Part shown: piece by piece, positions 37,860 through 55,459 of the stretch
How the letters are laid out: each line of letters starts with the position of its first letter
How positions within the stretch are numbered: the stretch's first letter is position 1
DNA from: Diogma glabrata
Taxonomy: Eukaryota; Arthropoda; Insecta; Diptera; Cylindrotomidae
DNA: 64,000 nucleotides
Direction of reading: 5' to 3'
Assembly (NCBI GenBank): GCA_963693315.1
Contig: OY856186.1
Span: 82,242,199 to 82,306,198, forward strand
Made by a program: the position numbers and the translations under genes
The notes under the pieces: generated by a model
Databases searched by the model: none
What the model was told of the DNA's origin: nothing
The model's input: only the letters and a program-made list of their open reading frames with translations

Positions 37860-38475
37860 TTTTTTTTTTAATTTTTATTAATTAATTGGACATGTTTAAA
37901 TACAATGTCAACTAGAACAGCAAAGAATTTGGGCAAATGAAAAGAATGAGGATATTTTTAGTTAGAATAGTTAGGCTAATTGTTTTACATGGTGATGGAC
38001 ATTTTTTGATAATGATTAATGTCTAAAAATAATATTTGAATACATCAGGAAAAATGAAAATAGTTAATGAATTCCACTTAACATTCCTATTAAAAATTCG
38101 TTCTGATAAGAAATTCTTCTACAAAGGGATATTTGAACCGAATATTGGTGTGACAATCTTTATGTCGCTCCAGCAATGAAATACGACATAATTTGGTTTT
38201 GATTGGATTGAATTCAACAATAATGCAATCCCGCATTCTACGGTTTACGGTAAATGATAAAATTATTGAACAACTTTCAATCATTGGTAGCTGTTGCATG
38301 TGATCGAAGCTAAAGAGATCCCAGAGTGCCATGGAAGTCGCTGGCATTCGCAAAACGGTAGAAAGGTGTCGTATGTAAGGCTACAAAGCTTCAATATTTC
38401 ATAGGATAGAAGTTTAGTATCAATTGAAATATTTTGAAAAGAAGAAATGCTAATTTGCTTAGGTCTCATTTAACT
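37860..38475 (-). repeat. Poly(T)-headed fragment, possible minus-strand retroelement 3' end
   Basis: TTTTTTTTTAATTTTTATTA, then ATTAATTGGACATGTTTAAA and ATGTCAACTAGA; the start is shared with 13965-14060. The following sequence has overlapping minus frames (38353-38090 and 38469-38281) without recognisable domains. It could be the 3' UTR of a poly(A)-tailed element. Confidence 0.35.
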
Positions 38476-39165
38476 TTGATAACATAAAATTTTTAATTCA
38501 ATCAATACTATGATTGATTAGGTTTCGGATAATGTTGGGTTGCCATATGCATATAATAAGTATATTTAATCATTTAGTAACTTTTAAATTTAAATTTAAA
38601 TTGAGACTGAATTTTAAATTGATGTTTTATGGTATATTACCGATCTATGTTTTGCATTCATTGAAAAATGTTGTTATAATTGTACAAAATGAAAATAACT
38701 TTACAGTGAAACACTTAAAAAATGCAAAAATAATTACAAAGGTAACATGTATCAACATAAAATTAATTTTATTTGTATATGCAACTAGTTGGTTAGCTTT
38801 AAGACTATAGAGGCTGTTTTGGTAAGCTGACGTAACCTTATTATTCAGCCTTTTCACTATCCATTTCCCCACTTAGCATCTAAATCGCATATGTAATTCA
38901 AATCTTAGAAAATGGAGGTGACTACGATTTTAACCGTCAGCTATATTATATGTATAAGATCTAATGGTTTCTTAACACACTTGGATACACATTGCCTATG
39001 TGTATTAACTTCTAATATTATTTCCCAACAAATTCATTCACTCATTGTTGAATTAGTTACAAGGAAATCGCAAAATCGACATATCAATATTAATTAAAAT
39101 CTTGGTTTTTGTCCTTCGTAGAATTTATATATCAACCACTTATCAACATAGTAACATAAACAGAT
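38476..39165. other. AT-rich sequence, nothing recognised
   Basis: Overlapping short frames on both strands (38514-38810 plus, 38872-38645 minus) have biased composition and no motif. Confidence 0.45.
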
Positions 39166-39690
39166 ATGCAAACCGCTTTTGCAAAACCAAAACCGAAAAA
39201 ACCAACCTCATTAAAACAAAACCTTATTCAAAAAATCAACAACAAAACCAAATCCACATTTTAAAAATCATCAAACTGTAACCGAAATCACATTCTAAAA
39301 ATCATCAAGCCAAAACCAAATTCGAAAAAAATAGTAATCAAACCTAGGCATGAAGGTTTGCCATTGGTTCTTTTAATGTACTTGGCGCTACGCCTGAAAT
39401 GAAACATTTTCTACCTAAACATTATTAATTGACCTCGCTTTTTCTTAAACATTGGAATGGTTTAATACAAATATTGTAATTTTTAATAAATTGTCTGAAA
39501 ACCCCAACATTTTAGTCAAAAAGTCAAAACCGAAACTTATCATTAATAAAAACCAAAATTGAAACCAAAACCAATATTTATTGTTTCGAAAAATCAGTAC
39601 CACAACCAAAACTTATCATTTAGAAAAACCAATACCAAAACCATAATTGGATATAACCACAATCTAAAACCAAACAATTCAAAATAGTTA
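39166..39690 (+). repeat. Degenerate AAACCAAAACC-type simple repeat
   Basis: The plus strand is almost free of G and dominated by AAAACC and ACCAAAA words, with a break at about 39355-39480. A shorter stretch of similar type is at about 63100-63150. It is strand-asymmetric low-complexity DNA. Confidence 0.65.
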
Positions 39691-40104
39691 ATGATTTTGC
39701 AGTCCTGCATATACTCACAAATGTCCATTTATTCCAATAAACTAAATAATAAGATTATTAAACAACAAACAGAAACAACCATAAACCTAAAATTTTATTC
39801 TATAAAATATTTTCTATTCCACCAAAACAACAATCATCAATATCTGAATAAGAAAAAATTCAATCTGATTAAACTTAATCTTTTTCTTCAACAAAAATTA
39901 TGAAAAAAGATCGGATGATTTGAAAAAAAGATAAAAGATGCTTAATTGAAAAACAAAACGAAACGAGAAATGAGTGATAATGTTCAATCTTTTTTAATTA
40001 GGATCAACTTTTTATTTTATTTTTTTTATTATTTTTCATTGAATATGGATATTCAAAACTAAGGAAAAGCAAAAGATGATGATCAAAAAATGAGGAGTTA
40101 CTGT
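39691..40104. other. AT-rich sequence, nothing recognised
   Basis: The 70-codon frame at 39691-39903 is a low-complexity Asn/Lys/Leu frame continuing the A-rich bias. Confidence 0.45.
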
Positions 40105-40690
40105 CGCTGCTTATAACAAAATCAAAAATTAAAACTTTTTCCAACATTCTAAGAAATTTGCAAAAATTATTACAAAATCAAAAATACAAACTTTTTTCAA
40201 AATTTAAAAAAATTTTCAAAAACTAAAACAAATTCGATTTCCATGTTCACTTACATTTACGAAGTACATATTCCAAAAATTAGAATAAAGTCAAATGTTT
40301 AAACTTTTTCTAAATTCTAATAAAAAAATTCTTAAAGATTCATAAATTCAAACTTTTTCCAAAATTCTAAGAATATTGCAAAAATTATAACAATATCAAA
40401 AATTGAAACTTTTTTGAAAATTCTAAAAATTAGAATAAAATCAAAAATTAAAAATTGAAACTTTTTTCAAAATTCTAATAATATTCCAAAAATTCTTACA
40501 AAATCAAAAATTGAAACTTTTTTCAAAATTCTAAAAATAAATATATAAAATTCTTTTTTTTTCAAAATTCTAAAAATATTGCAAAAATTATTACAAAATC
40601 AAACAAGCATTTTTCAAAATTCCAAAACTATTTCAAAAACAACAAATTCAAAAATTTTCATGTCCAATTACATTTACTTTATACAAACAA
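40105..40690 (+). repeat. ~54-bp minisatellite array of the FB-like family
   Basis: About ten imperfect units (TTCAAAATTCTAAAAATATT, GCAAAAATTATTACAAAATC), then the sequence that follows the array elsewhere (TTTCATGTCCAATTACATTTAC). No spacer or outer arm block of the family is present here. Confidence 0.75.
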
Positions 40691-40745
40691 CTAAATTTTT
40701 TTTTCCCAAAAAATTGGTTAAAAAATAATAGTACATTATATAACA

Positions 40746-40845
40746 AGGTTGAGAAGTAGGCTATTATTGACCGAGAACTTTTAGATCCTGAGGCGCGTAG
40801 CGCCGAGGGATATAATGTTCGAGGTCTATATTAGTCTTCTCAACC
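40746..40845. repeat. Small inverted-end element next to the gap
   Basis: GGTTGAGAAG at 40748 pairs with CTTCTCAACC ending at 40845. A G/C-rich hairpin core GAGGCGCGTAGCGCC lies between. The right end touches the assembly gap, so the extent is uncertain. Confidence 0.45.
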
Positions 40846-41045
40846 NNNNNNNNNNNNNNNNNNNNNNNNNNNNNNNNNNNNNNNNNNNNNNNNNNNNNNN
40901 NNNNNNNNNNNNNNNNNNNNNNNNNNNNNNNNNNNNNNNNNNNNNNNNNNNNNNNNNNNNNNNNNNNNNNNNNNNNNNNNNNNNNNNNNNNNNNNNNNNN
41001 NNNNNNNNNNNNNNNNNNNNNNNNNNNNNNNNNNNNNNNNNNNNN
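40846..41045. other. Assembly gap, 200 Ns
   Basis: A round-number N run, probably of arbitrary length. It hides the upstream part of the LINE at 41046-41900. Confidence 0.99.
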
Positions 41046-47115
<6,070 letters not shown>

Positions 47116-47136
47116 GATATGAGATATAACGAAAAC

Positions 47137-48110
47137 GACCGGCACACTCACGGTCGCATTTGTTGAGGTAGATCAAAAAAATTTTCTGTACTTGTGTGTT
47201 CTAATAATATCTTGGAGAAGTTCGTGAATCAGCAAAATCCGATACGCGGTTAAGAAACTAGAAGCTTTTTTCTGAAAAAAATTGATTTTTTAAACCGTTA
47301 TAACGGCCGTTTGGATACTAATATTTCAAAAAATTTAACAAATTTAGAATTTTTGGAATCTTTTTTATCAATTTGTTTTAAAAATAGACCTCTGCAGCTA
47401 AAGATTTCTGAGTGAGCGGCTCCAACAAAAAAATTTGCAAAAAAAAATTTTTTTTTTAACAACCGGCACTCTCACGGTCGCATTTATAAAGCCAGATCAA
47501 AAAACCTTTTCTAAAAATGTGCGTTTTATTAATATCTTGGACAAGTTCGTAAATCTGCCCAATCCAACAAATGGTTAAGAAACTAGAAGCTTTATACTAG
47601 AAAAAAACTCTGTTTTTTAAATCCGTTATAACGGCCGTTTGGATTCTAATATTTTTAAAAACTTTAAAAATTTAGAATCTTTGAAACCTTTTTAATCAGT
47701 TTATTTAAAAAAAAAGACCTCTGCAGTTGGAGGTTTCTGAGTGAGCGGCTCCAACTTAAAAGCTTGTAAAACACAAAATGCGTTTGAATCAACCGGCGCT
47801 CTCACGGTTGCATTTGTGGAGCCAGATCAAAAACCCTTTCTTAAAAATGTGTGTTTTATTAATATCTTGGACAACTTCATAAATCAGAAAAATCTGATAC
47901 ATGGTTAAGGAACTATAGGCTTTGTACTAGAAAAAAAAGTGGTTTTTTTAATCCGTTATAACGGCCGTTTGGATACTAATATTTTTAAAATCTTCATAAA
48001 TTTAGAATCTGTGGAAACATTTTAATCCGTTTCTTATAAAAATAAATCTCTGCAGTTAGAGGTTTTTGACTTGTTGGCTTCAACAAAAAAGTTTGCAACA
48101 ATCCCCAACT
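47137..48110 (+). repeat. 329-bp tandem satellite, three units
   Basis: CCGTTATAACGGCCGTTTGG occurs at 47295, 47623 and 47953 (spacing 328 and 330). Each unit starts with ACCGGC and CTCACGGT-GCATTT, then AATATCTTGG-AA-TTC, the CCGTTATAACGG palindrome, and CTCTGCAG with a GGTTTCTGAGTGAGCGGCTC-like block. Units differ by substitutions. A reversed core motif is at 17406. Confidence 0.88.
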
Positions 48111-48289
48111 ACAATTTCCAAAAACCTTATAACAGTCAATGTCAACCTTATAACAGTCAAAAAACTAAAAGATTTGAATAGAAGAAATTAATTTTTTTTC
48201 TTAGAAATAAACTATTTTGATATTTTGCAGTAATTGCACGACATATGATATAGAGTAGGTTTGTGTCATAAATTGTCACACACATGTTC

Positions 48290-48512
48290 TGTGGTAGATT
48301 TGATATTTGTTTGTTGCAAAATTGGATAGATATAATTTTGCTTGTAGGTAGCAAATTTCCTTTTTAAAGTTTGTTCGATATCTGTTTGAAATTAGTTTGT
48401 TTTGTTTAAACTAATCTGATACATCAGATTCTACTGGCACACAAAACTGACTGATTTCGAAATCTACCTATTTCTAGCGGATATACGTGCCGCTTGGACT
48501 TTTTTTAGATAG
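48290..48512 (-). repeat. Dispersed repeat family H, minus copy
   Basis: Reverse complement of 63810-64000, containing TAGATATAATTTTGCTTGTA, TGATACATCAGATTCTACTG and ATCTACCTATTTCTAGCGGA. It lies after a short gap from the 329-bp satellite; at 16393-17406 the same two sequence types also occur near each other. Confidence 0.82.
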
Positions 48513-49440
48513 AATATTTAGGTTCTAATAAGTATTTTGATACTTATTAGTCATAGAAAGTTGTCATATCTGTTTCCCAATGATGACCGATGGAAAACTG
48601 AAACTATTATATTTTTAATTTTAGCTAAGTACATGACCGGAATCGAAATTGATCGTAAATAGTTTTTGAAGATTGAAATGAGATGGTTATTTTGTAGTTG
48701 ACAGAATTGATAGAACTTATCAAGTTTTTAGAATATAATAAGTACTTAGTAAGGTGCTTTAGGTGCTTATTTAGGTGTAAAGTAGCATTTTGAGAATTAA
48801 TAGTCTGAAAATAGTTTTTTGAGATTCTAATTAAATGCTAAATAGTATTTTTATAGATTTTATAAAAGTTAATAAGTTTACCGAGACTAAAAGTGTCTTA
48901 TTAAAATACAACTAAGGATGAAGAAAACTAAAATAGGTTTATTTCAGAATGTCTTTTACTTAAATTGTAGTTAAAGTTCGACTCAGGATCCCACCGGAGA
49001 TATAATTAAACATTCATGAACAGTGGCAAACGATCAAACCAGTATGTATGCAGCACAAATGAAAATTGGAAAACGACTACCGAATGTACGCAACGAATGG
49101 TTATCGACCGTTTCCGTTAAAACAAACAAAAATTGCGTGTAAAATGGTTAACACACATGAAGCTTTCAAACTAATAGTAAATGTGCAAAATGATAGTAAA
49201 TGCGTAAACTGAAACGCAAACACATGAAGAGCTGTACCAAAAACATCAACCTGCAACATGCGGTTAATGGAAATTCGAAATAGTGTGTTGCAAATGCTAG
49301 GAATCTGACAAAGAAGATCCAAAGTCATCGGAAATGAAAACAACGAATTTACAACAAATGACCCTAATGTGTTGACAGTATGGCGATCCCATTTCCAAGA
49401 CCACATGAAAATCCGTCAAATGAGTAAATTTTATACCTTA
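48513..49440. other. AT-rich sequence, nothing recognised
   Basis: 49000-49340 is less AT-rich but no domain is readable; the minus frame 49406-49101 has no recognisable motif. Confidence 0.4.
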
Positions 49441-49610
49441 CCCAATATTATACGGAGTGAAACACGCCATCAACAAACTAAATGGAGAAATCAGCAGTCG
49501 TCGAAGGAGTTATCTGCTGAATGGACAAGGCCTCTCACTGTTCCACTGCATAAGAAAAATGACGGTCTTAAATGTGTGAATTATCGTGACAATGCACAGC
49601 CGAACACTGC
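49441..49610 (+). pseudogene. Scrap of LINE reverse transcriptase
   Basis: A short frame with EWTRPLTVPLHKKNDGLKCV and NYR matches the conserved 'W..P...PL.KK.....C.NYR' block that opens the RT palm in RTE-like elements (compare KAMLIPIHKKGNRLQCANYR near 44285). Only this block is visible; it joins the end of the BEL relic at about 49610-49640. Confidence 0.55.
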
Positions 49611-49639
49611 ATATTAAATATGCAAATGTTTGACCAGGA

Positions 49640-50545
49640 GTAACTCCCTTTATTAATATTCTGGCATGTGTTCGTGGTAGTCCCAGCCGTCGAGCGCATG
49701 ATTCTGAGATGGACGAGGCCTGTGCTCCGAGTCTAACAGAACTCGACATCTTTAGTATTTGTTAGCTGCATCTAAAGTTAATCACTGTTGTAGGTAAGTT
49801 TGCTGAATATTTTTTAGTTGAACTGGCGTGACAAATACTTTTGGTTTCATCGTAAGGCTCCTGTTGTTGAGAACATCCTGGTGTGATTTCAGTGTGCCAA
49901 ACGGTGTTTTTGTATTTGCTGGTTCTGGTGTGGTATCTGGCTTTACATATATTGCATCTGTATGAAGACCGACTATGCTGTGACTGATGGTTTTTGAAAA
50001 GGCAAATGAAACAAAGTTTGTTATCGGCTACATAGCCTCTTCTTGCATACACCGGTAGTTGCAAAAACTCGTCACAATTTTGCAGGTAATGTTTGCGACT
50101 GCACTTTGGATAACTTGCAACCTTTGCTTCCATATGCATTACCTTTGTGTTTATATTTTGAGGCCGCCGATGAGAAGTTCGTTTCACAGGTTCACAACTT
50201 TTCAAGGTATCGCTTTGTTGATTGAGGAAATCAAAAAAGTTTTCCATAGTAGGTGTCTCCATTTTATAGCTGTGTTGAGCCCAAGCTTCCTTTGTGCTTC
50301 GTTCCAGCTTATTGACCAGGATGTAAATTAACAAAGGATCACGTGATTGATATCCTTTTTCTAAAACCTTAAGTCCTCGCAATGCTTCGTCTGAAATTTC
50401 CGATGTATCACTATACAGGTTCACATTGGCTTTGTAATCAACTGATTCGTCCTTTAATAGCAAGATGTTTTCTTTTATGTTTTCAATTTGCGGCATAATT
50501 TTCAATTTGTTTTAGCCTGCTTAGAAGTCTGCCATTTTGAAAAAT
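49640..50545 (-). pseudogene. BEL/Pao gag C-terminus and protease, degraded
   Basis: Capsid/nucleocapsid and start of the protease. The minus frame 50505-49762 has the BEL gag pattern: a helical domain with LIYILVNKLERSTKEAW, then a Cys/His array (YPKCSRKHYLQNC, CFICLFKNHQSQHS, CNICKARYHT). After one in-frame stop near 49760 the same frame continues into a protease-like stretch, GAQASSISESCARRLGLPRT. The LLDxG start of the protease is not preserved, so the catalytic Asp appears lost. A short upstream stretch from an ATG near 50541 has two stops and may be the original gag start. Most of pol is absent. Confidence 0.8.
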
Positions 50546-50654
50546 TATTAACACGAATTTTTACTTATATTTTAAATTAAATTATATTATATATATTTTT
50601 TTATAATATTTAAAACTATTTCACTTCACTATAATTCACTGAGTTTTTCACTAT

Positions 50655-50700
50655 AGTTACGCGGTGTATCCGGCTCGAAGGACCATGTAAAATTGTCTGT
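50655..50700 (-). mobile_element. BEL element leader / probable primer-binding region
   Basis: On the minus strand TGGTCCTTCGAGCCGGATAC follows TTTTACA, the probable LTR end. It lies upstream of the gag relic at the spacing expected for an LTR-leader-gag order. From about 50690 rightward would be the 5' LTR, but its other end was not found. Confidence 0.5.
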
Positions 50701-50704
50701 TGTA

Positions 50705-51355
50705 AAAATATTTATAATAAAATAATAAATGTTTTTCAATTAAATGTTTGTTGTAATAATTTTATACAATAAAGGTTTAATAAATCGCAAAAATAATAAA
50801 ATTTATTTCAATAAAATCTTTAAAAGTTAATAATAGTTTATAAAATTCAATATTTTTCTTTTCTTTTAATAAATCACAATATCATAAAATAATTCCAATG
50901 AACCAAAAAGAATATAAATATTCACCTCTTCCTTTGTTTTTTCAATATCCCAAAATAATTAATCGCTCGCAAATAAATTTTGATGTTCTTCTCAAAATCG
51001 CAAAAAGGTAGAAGTGTCTTGCATTTCTAAGTTCTGCATATAATTCTGCTTCCTATCGAAACCTTTAATTTTTAGTAATAGAGGGACAGGCGAATATCTT
51101 CAAGCGAAGAATTCAGTGAATGCATTCATTTTTCAATCTCAATAGTTTATATTGACTGCATTCATTCATTTACTCAACAAAATTATTTTTTGCTATTGTG
51201 AATTGCCATAATTTGACAGATCAGAACAAAACAAAACAAACTAATTAAAAACATCAGGTAAGTATAAGTATAATCTATATAATATAAATGTTTAATGTTT
51301 AAATCAATAAATTTTTCTTTGTATGTATGTTCAAGTTTGAACAATATCATATCAC
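50705..51355. other. AT-rich sequence, possibly BEL LTR in part
   Basis: The first few hundred bases may belong to the BEL LTR. ACATCAGGTAAGTATAAG near 51251 is a strong consensus 5' splice site, but no exon can be supported. Confidence 0.35.
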
Positions 51356-51359
51356 TGTT

Positions 51360-51770
51360 ATATCGATGGTCTAGCGCACAGATGTGGTAAGTGACATTTT
51401 TTGAGAAAATGAGTTAAGTACTCTATAAAATTCTCCATTTCATTTTTCATATAATGTACAAATTTTGTATGTGCATCTTTAATATTTTATCCAATAGATG
51501 GCATTATTGTACTGCACTGTACTGCACATGTTTTGTGGTAAGTACTTATGGTTTGTATAAAAGTAAATATTATTCATGTAACTCTTAAGTTCTAACATGT
51601 AAAAAGACATAATTAAAATTCACACTAGATAACTACTATAAAACTCTATCGAATTCAACCACATAATATTTTACATTTCCAATTTTTATTGAAGTGTAAA
51701 CTTTCAAATGCCTGTACTGAACAATTTGCTAAATGTCACTTACCACATCTGTGCGCTAGACCATCGATAT
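51360..51770. mobile_element. MITE with perfect 40-bp terminal inverted repeats
   Basis: 51360-51399 and 51731-51770 are exact reverse complements, starting ATATCGATGGTCTAGCGCAC. The 331-bp interior is unique AT-rich sequence with no frame. The TA at the tips is consistent with a TA target duplication. Perfect TIRs imply a young or constrained element. Confidence 0.88.
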
Positions 51771-52600
51771 TATTAATAACTTTTGTAACCGTTAATTTTC
51801 AACTAACTGTATCGCTGACTTTAAACTAATCTAGGACCAACGCAATCTTTTGTATACTAGTAAAAACAATAGCAATTATACTATACAATATATTAGAATA
51901 TAATTTTACAATAAATAGCAAAAAACGTAATAACACGATCTTCAGAACTTCGCACCTAGGTGTGAAATCTATTATTTTTACTTTATTTATTTATCTACTC
52001 TATCATAGACTGCGTATAGTTTTTATTTTAGTTTTTATTTTAATATTAGATAAAATTATTCAATTTCTTGTTACATGTTACTCTGTTTTTGTTATCTTCA
52101 TATGTTTATTTAGGTGTTATTCAGTAATATTGCTTGGTTTAACCTCCGCAGAAAATGTGAAATATTTTAAATAAATTCGTATAAGTTTTTTATTTATTAT
52201 AATTATCGTTTATTTACTTGGTGATTCTGTGCTATAGCTTGTCAAAGAAATGAGTTTCTATACACCTTACTCTATTTGCAATCTTAGAGTACGTCACATA
52301 ATTGAATTGAGGAGTGAGTCACAAGCTGGATTATTAGGACGCTAGTTCTTGCAAATTTAAAAAAAAATATTTAACTGTTTATTTTGTTTCTGTTTCTCAC
52401 ATACTATCATGAAATATTGGCATATGTCATATTTTATTATATGATAAACTTTATTGTCTTAATATTCAAAATTTGAAAAACAATAAAAGAAAATGTTGAT
52501 CCAATTATAAAAAGCATTCAACAATTGAGTATACTTGAGAACGCATATGTACCGTACCTTGATCTTAAAAGCTGTTTATGTGTTGTTGTGACAGTGATAA
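51771..52600. other. AT-rich sequence, nothing recognised
   Basis: The 70-codon frame at 51962-52174 is strongly hydrophobic (Ile/Leu/Phe) and typical of translated AT-rich DNA; no family recognised. Confidence 0.45.
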
Positions 52601-52604
52601 TAGT

Positions 52605-53115
52605 AGTATTTTATTTGCCTAATCGGAATTCGCAGTGAACTGTCAAAATGCAATTTTCAGATAAAAGCGGTGTTTTATTTGCCCAACCGTAGTTCGTATT
52701 GAACTGTCAAAAAACAGATTGCAAATAAAACGAACGAAAGAATTGGATTTGTACACATCTTGTTTTCTAGAGGTTGGTAGAATTTGTACAGAAAATATAA
52801 ATTGTAAATGTCAACAAATCAAATGTAAATGTCAAAATCCTGATCCATGAGATTTCTCAATGGACTTGCATATTTATTAGCATCAAAACAATCAACAAAT
52901 GTCAAATCACAAATGCCGAATTAGAAAAAATATAAACAAAATTCCACATAGTGGCAACCTATAGATGTAAAAAATTGAAACGGTGCGCAGTTGATGATGA
53001 ACATGCGAACTAAACCGCTATTCCAGATTTTCAAAACCAACAATTTGTGAGTTTTGACATTTTGGAATTGGATACATGTATAATTGTTAGTGTAATTTGG
53101 CAAATAAAACACGCC
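52605..53115. repeat. Repeat with TTTTATTTGCC-type inverted ends
   Basis: TATTTTATTTGCC near 52608 is complementary to GGCAAATAAAACA ending near 53111, and a further TTTTATTTGCCCAACCG lies near 52674. The last ~150 bp (about 52960-53115) recur in direct orientation at about 57800-57920, on the other side of the FB-like element. Confidence 0.55.
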
Positions 53116-53929
53116 TAAAATTTACTATAGAATTCGATTTGGGTATCAAGTGTTTTCTGGAGGTTGGTAGTACTTCTTCAGAAAGTAAATAAAAAATATA
53201 AAAATCAGCAAACTTATTTATTTAATTTTTTATTATCGTTATAATTTAATAGTTTTGCGTGATAATATACTTACATTCCTTAATCTTTTACTTATTATGC
53301 TTTCAATTTTATTTATAAATACTAATAGACTGAGAGCTAGTAAACCTTTTGGGTAACGGTCGTTCTGTAAGGCTAGAATTTTTTTTTGTGATAATTCATG
53401 AAATGTGAAGTACGTAAACCACAACCTGGCAGGCATCAGCCGTGCACGTCATGTTTGAAAGTGTAAAAAAAATTTAAAACAAAAAACTTCCTCCTGTAAG
53501 CTTGAAAATTTTATATGATTTAGCTCACTTATAGTAGAGTACAAAATAAAATTGACAGGCGATTTTCAGGTGCACAAGTATCTGCCAGGCGAATCGAAAG
53601 GTGTTACAACCTGTGGGCCGGCCGTCACAACCGACAAAATCTAGAAATCCGCTGACGGATTTCAAAAATTTTTGTTTCTAAAAATAAGTTTACTCAATGG
53701 AAAGAGCTGAAAGGACGATGTGCTCGATAACTGTACCGGAAGTGTGTCAAAAAATCGTCAAGTGTGTCAAAACAAGGAAATTTCCATATTTTTGGCTTAA
53801 AAAACGTTCATTTTAAGTGATTCCGGATATAAACACTGAATTTGAAGAAATCTTGATGGTCGGGAGTGATATGTGATACCAAAAACTAGATTATTGCATT
53901 ATAAGTTCCTCAAAAAGTTTTGTCAAGGG

Positions 53930-54340
53930 TGTCAAAAGAAAGATTTTTATTTAATTGTTTACCCAATTTTTCGGAAAAAAATAAAATTAATTATTTGTAC
54001 GACCTGAAATTTTATTATTATTACTGAGAATAAGGGCATCAAAAGTTTGTCAAAAAAATGTTGTCAAGTGTGTCAAAAGAAAGATTTTTATTTATTTTTT
54101 TACCCAATTTTTCGGAAAATAACAAAATTAATTATTTGTACGACCTGAAATTTTATTATTATTATTGTGAATTATTGCATTATAAGTTTGTCAAAAAAAT
54201 GTTGTCAAGCGTGTCAAAAGAAAGATTTTTATTTATTTTTTTACCTAATTTTTCGGAAAAAAGATAAATTAATTATTTGTATGAAATGAAAATTTTATTA
54301 TTATTATTGTGAATTATGGCATTATAAGTTTGTCAAAAAA
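53930..54340 (-). repeat. ~141-bp satellite, left arm, three units (reverse)
   Basis: Units with AAGTGTGTCAAAAGAAAGAT and ACGACCTGAAATTTTATTAT. In this orientation a 47-codon frame is open across consecutive units (54058-54267). Confidence 0.9.
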
Positions 54341-54725
54341 TTTAACAGTCTGTATTACGAAAATGCGGCATGGAAAATTTTTGAACTTTTTATGGTTTTT
54401 GAAATATTTTTTGGATATTGAAAAAAGTTTGTATTTTTGATTTTGTAATAATTTTTGCAATATTTTTGAAATTTTTTGAAAAAGTTTTAATTTTTTGATA
54501 TTATTATAATTTTTGCAATATTTGTAGAATTTTGGAAAAAGTTTCAATTGTTGAATTTTTAAGAATTTTTGGAATATTATTAGAATTTAGAAAAAGTTTA
54601 AATATTTGATTTTGTTTTAATTTTTGGAATATATTTAGAATTTTGAAAAAAGTTTGATTTTAATTAATTTTTGCAATATTATTGGAATCTTGAAGAAAAA
54701 ATTAATTTTTGATTTTGTAATATTT
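54340..54725 (-). repeat. ~54-bp minisatellite, left arm (reverse)
   Basis: Units with TTGATTTTGTAATAATTTTT, GCAATATTTTTGAAATTTT and GAAAAAGTTT, mirror of 55215-55400. Confidence 0.85.
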
Positions 54726-55214
54726 CTCGCAACGCTAAATGGAGAGGTGTTTGAGTAGTTTGCTGATTGTATTATCTTTTCACAAAATTATGATAATATA
54801 GGTTCTGTTATGATTTTCCGGCAACGTTTTGATGTTTCGTGTTAATTTTGTAATAAATTTCTAAACAGAGATACCTTAGCTTTACGTTCTAGCATCATAA
54901 TGTAGTATTAATGGAAGGGCTGAAATCTCAAGCTCTGAGATATCAAGAATTCGGTTTTGGTTAAGGATTTTGATATAGTTTTCGGCATAAAACTTTTATG
55001 AGGACATTGTTTGTTTTTAGTTTTGGGTAGCGATCAAACAAACCCCTTTGTTAAAGTGCACGTATTTTTTTTATCTCTGTGTAGAAATTTATTACAAAAT
55101 TAACACGAAACATCAATACGTTGCAGGAAAATCATAACAGATCATAAATTAACATAGTTCAGTGAAAATATGATACAATCAGCAAACTACTCAAAAACCT
55201 CTCCACTTAGCGTT

Positions 55215-55400
55215 CCGAGAAAATTTTACAAAATCAAAAATTCATATTTCTTTTAAAATTGCAAAAATATTGCAAAAATTAAAACACAACCAAAACTTAA
55301 AACTTTTTCCAAAATTCTAAAAATATTGCAAAAATTATTACAAAATCAAAAATACAAATTTTTTTCAAAATTCCAAAAATATTTCAAAAACTATAACAAG
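55215..55400 (+). repeat. ~54-bp minisatellite, right arm
   Basis: Three to four units with AAAATATTGCAAAAATTA and CAAAATCAAAAATAC; shorter than the left-arm array. Confidence 0.85.
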
Positions 55401-55459
55401 CTCAAAAATTTCCATGCCACATTTGCGTCATACAAACAGCTAATTTTTTGGAAATACTT

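Noticed and set aside
38514..38810. 98-codon frame as a possible small gene
   Set aside because: Overlapped by an equally long opposite frame; low-complexity Ile/Asn/Lys content and no motif.
40746..40845. GC-rich hairpin next to the gap as a tRNA or other RNA gene
   Set aside because: No cloverleaf, A/B box or CCA-proximal stem could be drawn; the ends look like inverted repeats of a small element.
51241..51262. Strong 5' splice-site consensus CAGGTAAGTA as evidence of a host exon
   Set aside because: No open frame, promoter or matching acceptor nearby could be supported; a single consensus site is expected by chance in 64 kb.
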